Positions 55,834 through 64,000 of a stretch of 64,000 nt of DNA are shown here, in pieces. Position numbers and translations under genes: made by a program. The notes beneath the pieces were generated by a model. That model was not told where the DNA came from. It was given only the letters and a program-made list of their open reading frames with translations, and made no database searches. This stretch comes from Serratia bockelmannii (GTDB taxonomy: Bacteria; Pseudomonadota; Gammaproteobacteria; Enterobacterales; Enterobacteriaceae): assembly GCF_008011855.1 (NCBI RefSeq), contig NZ_VOUX01000033.1, forward strand, positions 1,674,001-1,738,000, read 5' to 3'. Position 1 is the stretch's first letter, and every line of letters starts with the position of its first letter.

Positions 55834-57240
55834 TTAATGCCTTTTTAATTTTTTTCTAATTAAAGACACCTGCGCTAACACCTGCACTTCATGAGACTCA
55901 AATGCTACACGCTTCAATGCCATTTCTTCATTCATTATTTCGTCAGAAAAATCATAAAACTCACCCATTGGATCAGAGCTTTTATCCGAATGATGCATGC
56001 AAAGTTGGCTTACATCTTTCGCATCTGAACGAGAGTACCCTTTGGACCGCATCTGGGCAATAATATTGCTCTTGAGGAATTTACGGCACATTGTATTAAA
56101 TGCACCTTCCTTTCCCTTCACTGTGCCATCGTGTCTAACCCCCTTCACGGCGTTCTCTGGGCTGTATGTTTTGATAAGCTTGTCCAGAGAACGTTTGGCG
56201 AATGGCTTCGCTGGATCACGCGGCTGAAGGAATACATAATCCTTATTGCTCCTTTCGACAGAATCCCTCCATTTCTTCTGTTCTTCCAGAATTTGTCTGA
56301 TGCCAGGCGTGATCGGGAGGCGGAATTCCTTCTGCGTTTTCATCGCCCCTCTCATACCAATCACCCCTGCAGGGTAGACAATCTCACCAACAGTTTCGTT
56401 TATAAAACTCCATCGTAAATTACTAACGTTGATCGGGCGCACCCCCGTTAGGATCATGTACCTCATGGCGTTTTTTTGATGTACCGAGCTGGCGGCGGCT
56501 ATATTCAACCATAGACCAGCAATCGACTCAATATCAGTATACAGACGGGTTGGCGTCGGTTTCTGGACTCGGGACGAGATATAATCACTTGGTAGGCTTG
56601 CGGCAACATTACGACCATTGCAGTAACGCGGCGCGCCGAACTTCCATAGCCGTCGCAGTTCTGCTGATAGCTCCAACGCCTGATTATTGGATTTGGTTTC
56701 TATCCAGAGGTCGAAAACTTCAAGCAGGCGGTTATACGTTACATCGCTGAAAACCTCACGTTCACCGAACGCGGCGGCTATTTGTTTCGTTCGTGTGCAG
56801 TATGTTTTAAAGCTTTCCTCCCCCAGCTTTTTACGCTGAACCTTAGCGTATAAGTCCTCTTCATACTCTCTGATTGCCTGTTGTACCGACTCAGCTTTCA
56901 AACCATTATCGGCGATGTCCTTAGCTTTCTCCCTGGCGATCTGAATAGCCATTTCTGGCCACTCCCCAAGTTTTTTACCCTTAAGCCCCATCTTCTTTGG
57001 AAACTCAGCGTAGAACGTAACCTTTCCTGCTTTGCTAAAATCTATGCGCAGGTAGTTGTCTTTTTCGTACTTCGATCGCCGAGGTTGGCCGAGGTGCGCC
57101 AAAATGATTTTGGCGGCAGCAACACAGATTCTCATGTGTGAACTTGCATAAGGTGGCTTGCAGTCTTCCCAACGCGCAGATGCGGCCAAGAACCCATCAT
57201 TTTTGGGGATATCCTGCATCTGTGTTACAGTGCGCGGCAT
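55834..57240 (-). CDS. int: Tyrosine-recombinase integrase
   Basis: 468 aa. N-terminal arm-binding and SAM-like core-binding regions, catalytic domain from about 230. Catalytic Arg268 in LTGVRPIN, second Arg386 in FNTMCRKF where the usual HxxR His is replaced by Asn382, His416 or His417, and nucleophile Tyr429 in GEFYDF. Divergent from yfhL across the 215-bp attR side; directs insertion at the yfhL core. Confidence 0.93.
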   Translation of the reverse strand: MPRTVTQMQDIPKNDGFLAASARWEDCKPPYASSHMRICVAAAKIILAHLGQPRRSKYEKDNYLRIDFSKAGKVTFYAEFPKKMGLKGKKLGEWPEMAIQIAREKAKDIADNGLKAESVQQAIREYEEDLYAKVQRKKLGEESFKTYCTRTKQIAAAFGEREVFSDVTYNRLLEVFDLWIETKSNNQALELSAELRRLWKFGAPRYCNGRNVAASLPSDYISSRVQKPTPTRLYTDIESIAGLWLNIAAASSVHQKNAMRYMILTGVRPINVSNLRWSFINETVGEIVYPAGVIGMRGAMKTQKEFRLPITPGIRQILEEQKKWRDSVERSNKDYVFLQPRDPAKPFAKRSLDKLIKTYSPENAVKGVRHDGTVKGKEGAFNTMCRKFLKSNIIAQMRSKGYSRSDAKDVSQLCMHHSDKSSDPMGEFYDFSDEIMNEEMALKRVAFESHEVQVLAQVSLIRKKLKRH

Positions 57241-57716
<476 letters not shown>

Positions 57717-57732
57717 TCGCCGCAGGACTGAC

Positions 57733-57760
57733 AAGGGCGCCATAGGCGCCCTTTCTCTTT
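57733..57760 (+). terminator. yfhL terminator
   Basis: AAGGGCGCC/GGCGCCCTT stem with ATA loop followed by TCTCTTTT, between the convergent yfhL and acpS. Confidence 0.88.
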
Positions 57761-58141
57761 TCAGCTTTCGACGATCACCGTCGCGCAGGCATAACGCCGC
57801 TCGTCGGCCAGCGAAACGTGGATCGCGGTGACCCCCATCTCCCCCGCCAGCTCGGCGGCGCGGCCGTGCAAACGAATATTCGGCTTGCCCAGCGCATCGT
57901 TGAACACTTCGAATTGATTGAACGCCAGGCCGTTGCGAATGCCGGTACCGAACGCCTTGGCAGCGGCCTCTTTCACGGCGAAACGTTTGGCCAGAAAGCG
58001 AATCGGCTGCTGGTGCTGCTGATACAGCGCCCACTCGGCGTCGCTCAGCACGCGGCGCGCCAGACGATCGCCGCTGCGCTCCACCACCGCTTCGATACGC
58101 GCCATCTCGACGATGTCGGTACCCAGCCCGAGCACCGCCAT
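57761..58141 (-). CDS. acpS: Holo-[acyl-carrier-protein] synthase AcpS
   Basis: Transfers 4'-phosphopantetheine from CoA to apo-ACP. 126 aa. Mg-binding [11 protein letters not shown] at the N terminus and the [14 protein letters not shown] motif. Its ATG overlaps the pdxJ stop (TAATG), as in other Enterobacterales, so the two are coupled. Confidence 0.97.
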   Translation of the reverse strand: MAVLGLGTDIVEMARIEAVVERSGDRLARRVLSDAEWALYQQHQQPIRFLAKRFAVKEAAAKAFGTGIRNGLAFNQFEVFNDALGKPNIRLHGRAAELAGEMGVTAIHVSLADERRYACATVIVES

Positions 58142-58872
58142 TACCGGCGCGCTTCCCGCATCAGCACTTTCATGTCGGCAACCGCGGCCGGCAGCCCGCT
58201 CATCACCGCCTGGCCGATAATCGCATGGCCGATGTTCAGCTCGTGCATTTCCGGCAGCGCGGCGATCGGCTGCACGTTGTGATAGGTCAGGCCGTGGCCG
58301 GCGTTGACCTTCAGCCCCTTCTCGGCCGCGTAGGCGGCGGCGACCGCGATGCGGCGCAGCTCGGCCTGTACCGCCAGCTCGCCCTGCGCTTCGGCGTAGG
58401 CACCGGTGTGGATTTCGATATACGGGGCGCCCACCGCCACCGCCGCGTCGATTTGGCGATGATCGGGATCGATGAACAGCGAGACCAAAATGCCCGCCTG
58501 CGCCAGGCGCTCAACCGCCACGCTCATTTTGTCCAGCTGACCGGCGACGTCCAGGCCGCCTTCGGTGGTCACTTCTTCGCGTTTTTCCGGCACCAGGCAG
58601 CAGAAATGCGGCTTCAGCTCAATGGCGATATCCAGCATCTCGTCGGTCACCGCCATCTCCAGATTCATGCGCGTCTGGATGGTCTGGCGCAGCAAGCGCA
58701 CGTCGCGGTCGGTGATGTGGCGGCGGTCTTCGCGCAGATGCACGGTAATGCCGTCGGCCCCCGCCTGTTCGGCAATGAATGCCGCCTGAACCGGATCCGG
58801 GTATTGGGTTCCGCGCGCGTTACGTAACGTGGCGATGTGATCGATATTGACGCCCAGCAGCAAATCAGCCAT
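58141..58872 (-). CDS. pdxJ: Pyridoxine 5'-phosphate synthase PdxJ
   Basis: Condenses aminoacetone-3-phosphate and deoxyxylulose-5-phosphate to PNP. 243 aa TIM barrel; begins [21 protein letters not shown], with the [14 protein letters not shown] and GHGLTYHNV blocks. Central gene of the lepA-lepB-rnc-era-recO-pdxJ-acpS cluster. Confidence 0.97.
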   Translation of the reverse strand: MADLLLGVNIDHIATLRNARGTQYPDPVQAAFIAEQAGADGITVHLREDRRHITDRDVRLLRQTIQTRMNLEMAVTDEMLDIAIELKPHFCCLVPEKREEVTTEGGLDVAGQLDKMSVAVERLAQAGILVSLFIDPDHRQIDAAVAVGAPYIEIHTGAYAEAQGELAVQAELRRIAVAAAYAAEKGLKVNAGHGLTYHNVQPIAALPEMHELNIGHAIIGQAVMSGLPAAVADMKVLMREARR

Positions 58873-58943
58873 GACAACCTCTAAATACGATTTTCAGTGT
58901 CAGCAGTTTACACGCGGGCGCAGGGCGGCAAAAGGGGAAAAGG

Positions 58944-59675
58944 TCAGGCGTCGTCGACCGGCGTATTCGGCTGTTTGCGCACAAACTGGCGGAACAGTTC
59001 GCGGCTCTTCAACGGTTTGCCGCCGAGGTAGGGTTTCAGCGCCATGCGGGTGAAACGCTTGGCGGCGCGCAGCGTTTCGGCATCGGGAAACTGACGCTCC
59101 GCCAGCGCGCGCAGTTCGCGCCCGGTGAAGCTGTAGTGATCCACCACCAGGCTGGCGATAAAGCCCTTCTCTTCGCGGTAGCGGTAGGTCATGGCATCAT
59201 CCACCGGCAGGCCGCTGCCGGCGCAGTGCAGGAAATCGAGGCCGTAACCCAGGTGGTGCAACAAGGCCAGCTCGAACTGACGCAGCGCCTGTTCCGGCGA
59301 ACTGTCTTCCGCCGCCAGCGCCTGCAGGCATTGCAGGTAGTCGAAGAACAGCACCGAGTAGTTGGTTTCCTGCTCCAGCACGCGCGCCAGCAGCTCGTTC
59401 ACATACAGGCCGCTGTAGAGCATCATGCCGCTGAGGGGTAAACCAAGGGAGACCGCTTCGGCGTTGCGCAGCGTTTTCACTTCGCCACGCCCGCCCCAGC
59501 GCACTAACAGGGGGGTAAAGGGCTGCAGGCAACCCTTCAGATTGGAGCGGCGGCTGCGCGCGCCTTTCGCCAGCAAGCGCACCCGCCCATGACCTTCGGT
59601 AAACAGATCCAGCATCAGACTGGTTTCACTGTACGGCCGCCCATGCAGGACGAAAGCGCGCTCCCAGCCGTCCAC
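58944..59675 (-). CDS. recO: DNA repair protein RecO
   Basis: Loads RecA with RecR at single-strand gaps. 243 aa: N-terminal OB fold ([19 protein letters not shown]) and C-terminal helical domain; the enterobacterial form lacks the zinc site of other RecO. 71 bp upstream of pdxJ. Confidence 0.96.
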   Translation of the reverse strand: MDGWERAFVLHGRPYSETSLMLDLFTEGHGRVRLLAKGARSRRSNLKGCLQPFTPLLVRWGGRGEVKTLRNAEAVSLGLPLSGMMLYSGLYVNELLARVLEQETNYSVLFFDYLQCLQALAAEDSSPEQALRQFELALLHHLGYGLDFLHCAGSGLPVDDAMTYRYREEKGFIASLVVDHYSFTGRELRALAERQFPDAETLRAAKRFTRMALKPYLGGKPLKSRELFRQFVRKQPNTPVDDA

Positions 59676-59681
59676 GGGTCG

Positions 59682-61270
<1,589 letters not shown>

Positions 61271-61450
61271 TTACCAATAGATCAAGAATGCGTCAAAAAC
61301 TTGCAGCATACGGAACAGGCCTGCTTCGCCGAAAGCCGATCCAAAGCTGTTTCGTTTGCAGTGGCTCCCAGCAGGGGCCAACTTTTTATCGCTCGAGAAA
61401 GTATTCTACAACGAGTGGAAACATAATGCTGTGTTTATATCCCCTTAATC

Positions 61451-61480
61451 TTTCACGCCGCAGCAGGCTGCGGCGTGAAA
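61451..61480. other. Hairpin in the lepB-rnc intergenic region
   Basis: Perfect 13-bp stem TTTCACGCCGCAG/CTGCGGCGTGAAA with a 4-nt loop, 23 bp after the lepB stop. No U-tract on the minus strand, so it may be an RNase III processing stem of the rnc leader rather than a terminator; the sequence alone does not decide. Confidence 0.6.
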
Positions 61481-61502
61481 TTAACAGGGAATCAGTCAGC
61501 GA

Positions 61503-62480
61503 TTAATGAATACCGCCGATCCGGCTGAAACGCACGCCGGTAGGCCACTCACCTTCCTGTTTTTCAAAGCTCATCCAGATGGCCGTGGCTTTACCCACCA
61601 GATTCTTCTCCGGCACAAAGCCCCAGTAACGGCTGTCCGCGCTGTTATCGCGGTTGTCGCCCATCATGAAGTAATGCCCGGCCGGCACCACCCACTCCGC
61701 CAGCGGTTTACCCGGCTGTTGGTAGTAAGCGCCCACCCGATCCTGCGCGTCCGGCACGGTCAGGATGCGATGCGTGACGTTGCCGAGGCTTTCCTGGCGC
61801 TCACGCATGCGAATGCCGCCCGACGGCACGTTATCGTTCAGCGGGATCTGATAGAAGCCGTTGCTGGCCTCGCCCATGCCGCTGCGGCTGAACAGCTGCA
61901 CGAAGTCGCTCGGCTGCGCATCGGCGTAGGTCACGGCCAGCGCGGTATCGCAGGACTGCCCGCTGTTGCAGGACGGCTGCACCGTGACGCGCTTATTCAC
62001 CGGATCGTAAGTAATACGGTCGCCCGGCAGGCCAATCACGCGCTTGATATAATCCAGCTTCGGATCCAGCGGATATTTAAATACCGCAATATCGCCACGC
62101 TTCGGATGGCCGGTTTCAATGAGCGTAGTCTGGGTAATCGGATCTTTAATGCCGTAGGCATATTTCTCCACCAGAATGAAATCGCCAATCAACAGCGTCG
62201 GCATCATTGATCCGGACGGGATCTGGAACGGTTCGTAAATAAACGAGCGCACCACAAAGACCAGCAGCAACACCGGGAAGACCGATGCCCCGGTCTCTAC
62301 CCAGCCTGGCTGCTTCGCCACTTTCGCCAGCGTTTTATCGTCTACTGCGCCCGCGGTCTGCTCGTTGACCGCCGCAATCTTCGCGCGGCGGGCCGGCGCC
62401 CATTTAAAGCGCTCGAAGCACCAGATGATCCCAGTGACCAGGGTGGCCAACGCCAGGATCAGGGCAAACATATTCGCCAT
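61503..62480 (-). CDS. lepB: Signal peptidase I LepB
   Basis: Removes Sec/Tat signal peptides at the periplasmic face. 325 aa: two N-terminal transmembrane helices, catalytic Ser91 in PSGSMMPTL and Lys146 in LDYIKRVIGLPGDR, and GDNRDNSADSRYWG. E. coli counterparts are Ser90 and Lys145. 32 bp after lepA. Confidence 0.98.
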   Translation of the reverse strand: MANMFALILALATLVTGIIWCFERFKWAPARRAKIAAVNEQTAGAVDDKTLAKVAKQPGWVETGASVFPVLLLVFVVRSFIYEPFQIPSGSMMPTLLIGDFILVEKYAYGIKDPITQTTLIETGHPKRGDIAVFKYPLDPKLDYIKRVIGLPGDRITYDPVNKRVTVQPSCNSGQSCDTALAVTYADAQPSDFVQLFSRSGMGEASNGFYQIPLNDNVPSGGIRMRERQESLGNVTHRILTVPDAQDRVGAYYQQPGKPLAEWVVPAGHYFMMGDNRDNSADSRYWGFVPEKNLVGKATAIWMSFEKQEGEWPTGVRFSRIGGIH

Positions 62481-62512
62481 GCAAACTCCCTCGTTTCGCG
62501 AACTCGTCGCGG

Positions 62513-64000
62513 TTACTTGCCGTCTTTACCGACGTGCAGAATGGCCAGGAACGCTTCCTGCGGCAGCTCGACGTTGCCGACCTGCTTCATGCGCTTCTTA
62601 CCGTCTTTCTGTTTCTGCAGCAGCTTTTTCTTACGGCTGACGTCACCGCCGTAGCATTTCGCCAGCACGTTTTTACGCAGCTGCTTCACGGTGGAGCGCG
62701 CGATGATGTGCGTGCCGATCGCCGCCTGAATCGCAATGTCGAACTGCTGACGCGGGATCAACTCTTTCATCTTCTCCACCAGTTCACGGCCGCGGTACTG
62801 CGAGTTGTCGCGGTGGGTGATCAGCGCCAGCGCATCCACGCGCTCGTTGTTGATCAGCACGTCCACGCGCACCATGTCGGAGGCCTGGAAACGCTTGAAG
62901 TTGTAATCCAGCGACGCATAACCGCGCGACGTGGACTTCAGGCGGTCGAAGAAGTCGAGCACCACTTCCGCCATCGGGATTTCATAGGTCAACGCCACTT
63001 GGTTGCCGTGGTAAACCATGTTGGTCTGCACGCCGCGTTTCTCAACGCACAGGGTGATGACGTTGCCCAGGTATTCCTGCGGCATCAGCATGTGACATTC
63101 GGCGATCGGCTCGCGCAGTTCCTGGATGTTGTTCAGCGGCGGCAGCTTGGACGGGCTGTCGACGTAGATCACTTCTTTGCCGGTGGTTTCCACTTCGTAG
63201 ACTACCGTCGGCGCGGTGGTGATCAGATCCAGATCGTATTCACGCTCCAGTCGTTCCTGAATGATCTCCATGTGCAGCAGACCGAGGAAGCCGCAGCGGA
63301 AGCCGAAGCCCAACGCGGTGGAGCTTTCCGGCTCGTAGAACAGGGACGCGTCGTTAAGGCTCAGCTTGCCCAGCGCATCACGGAAAGATTCATAGTCGTC
63401 GGAGCTGATTGGGAACAGACCGGCGTACACCTGCGGCTTCACTTTCTTGAAGCCCGGCAGCGCTTTATCCGCCGGCTGACGCGCCTGCGTCAGGGTATCG
63501 CCCACCGGCGCGCCGAGGATGTCTTTGATCGCACAGACCAGCCAGCCCACTTCGCCGCAGTTCAGCACGTCGCGATCGACCTGCTTCGGCGTGAAGATAC
63601 CCAAACGATCGGCGTTATACACCTGGCCGGTGCTCATGACCTTGATCTTGTCGCCCTTGCGCAGCGTGCCGTTCTTGACGCGCACCAGAGACACGACGCC
63701 CAGGTAGTTATCGAACCAGGAGTCGATGATCAACGCCTGCAGCGGCGCATCCGGATCGCCCTGCGGCGCAGGAATGTCGCGCACCAGACGCTCCAGTACC
63801 TCAGGCACACCGACGCCGGTTTTGGCCGAGCAGCGCACCGCATCGGTAGCGTCGATGCCGACGATGTCTTCAATTTCCTGCGCGGCGCGATCCGGATCGG
63901 CGGCCGGCAGGTCGATTTTGTTCAACACCGGCACCACTTCCAGATCCATTTCGATCGCGGTGTAGCAGTTGGCCAGCGTCTGGGCTTCTACGCCCTGACC
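62513..64000 (-). CDS. lepA: Elongation factor 4 LepA, N terminus outside window
   Basis: Ribosome back-translocase-like GTPase. 495 of about 599 residues present; the frame is open to base 64000, so the first roughly 104 residues (G1-G3) lie beyond the edge. Visible: the G4 NKIDLP, domains II-IV, and the C-terminal [23 protein letters not shown] tail specific to LepA. Confidence 0.97.
   Translation of the reverse strand, partial: GQGVEAQTLANCYTAIEMDLEVVPVLNKIDLPAADPDRAAQEIEDIVGIDATDAVRCSAKTGVGVPEVLERLVRDIPAPQGDPDAPLQALIIDSWFDNYLGVVSLVRVKNGTLRKGDKIKVMSTGQVYNADRLGIFTPKQVDRDVLNCGEVGWLVCAIKDILGAPVGDTLTQARQPADKALPGFKKVKPQVYAGLFPISSDDYESFRDALGKLSLNDASLFYEPESSTALGFGFRCGFLGLLHMEIIQERLEREYDLDLITTAPTVVYEVETTGKEVIYVDSPSKLPPLNNIQELREPIAECHMLMPQEYLGNVITLCVEKRGVQTNMVYHGNQVALTYEIPMAEVVLDFFDRLKSTSRGYASLDYNFKRFQASDMVRVDVLINNERVDALALITHRDNSQYRGRELVEKMKELIPRQQFDIAIQAAIGTHIIARSTVKQLRKNVLAKCYGGDVSRKKKLLQKQKDGKKRMKQVGNVELPQEAFLAILHVGKDGK

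Overview
The window is an Enterobacterales chromosome segment, most likely Serratia (inferred from gene order and GC-rich host codon use; species not provable here), interrupted by one complete-looking temperate siphovirus prophage.

Left host arm (1-15185). On the minus strand lie the 3' part-truncated glrK, the sRNA gene glmY with its three GlrR sites and sigma-54 promoter, and purL with its PurR operator. Then come mltF, tadA, a DUF2157 membrane protein, the murQ-murP-pgpC operon with its divergent RpiR-type regulator (yfhH), and a phosphoethanolamine-transferase-like gene. The right host arm (57505-64000) is the classical acpS-pdxJ-recO-era-rnc-lepB-lepA cluster, all minus strand.

Prophage (15213-57504). 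A 22-bp repeat 42,270 bp apart marks attL and attR. Integration occurred inside the 5' end of yfhL (4Fe-4S ferredoxin). The native start with its promoter is stranded at 15186-15239 as a 17-codon stub. The phage right end supplies a new promoter, start and first nine codons, so an intact 86-aa YfhL is rebuilt at 57456.

Layout of the prophage, left to right. A small attL cargo gene is followed by tail fibres (one with an S74 chaperone domain), a DUF6453 protein and lambda-type tail genes (J, I, K, L, M, tape measure, G/GT with a -1 frameshift, major tail protein with an Ig-like domain probably added by a second -1 frameshift). HK97-type connector, capsid, protease and portal genes, terminase and an HNH gene follow. 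Next come a YfbU cargo gene, an Acb2-like anti-CBASS gene, the lysis cassette (Rz/Rz1, GH19 endolysin, two holins), a DNA methyltransferase, a Panacea-type toxin-antitoxin pair, a DUF1133 (Q-position) gene, NinG, primase, helicase and YmfL. Cro and CI face each other across a three-site OR. Downstream of CI, with its own promoter, sits a proteasome/HslV-like Ntn hydrolase, then a second operator cluster (OL) and a rightward early operon: ParB-like plus ParE-like pair, Lar-like protein, exonuclease, candidate Xis. An AT-rich membrane-protein gene and the integrase close the element.

Together the genes describe a lambdoid phage with an HK97 head and lambda tail. It carries an unusual load of host-interaction genes: the Ntn hydrolase, the Panacea pair, the Acb2-like sponge, the ParB/ParE-like pair, a surface lipoprotein and a membrane protein next to int. 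The Ntn hydrolase in the lysogeny-expressed position and the Panacea pair with an operator over its -35 box are the best candidates for something new. All assignments are from reading the sequence; no database search was run.
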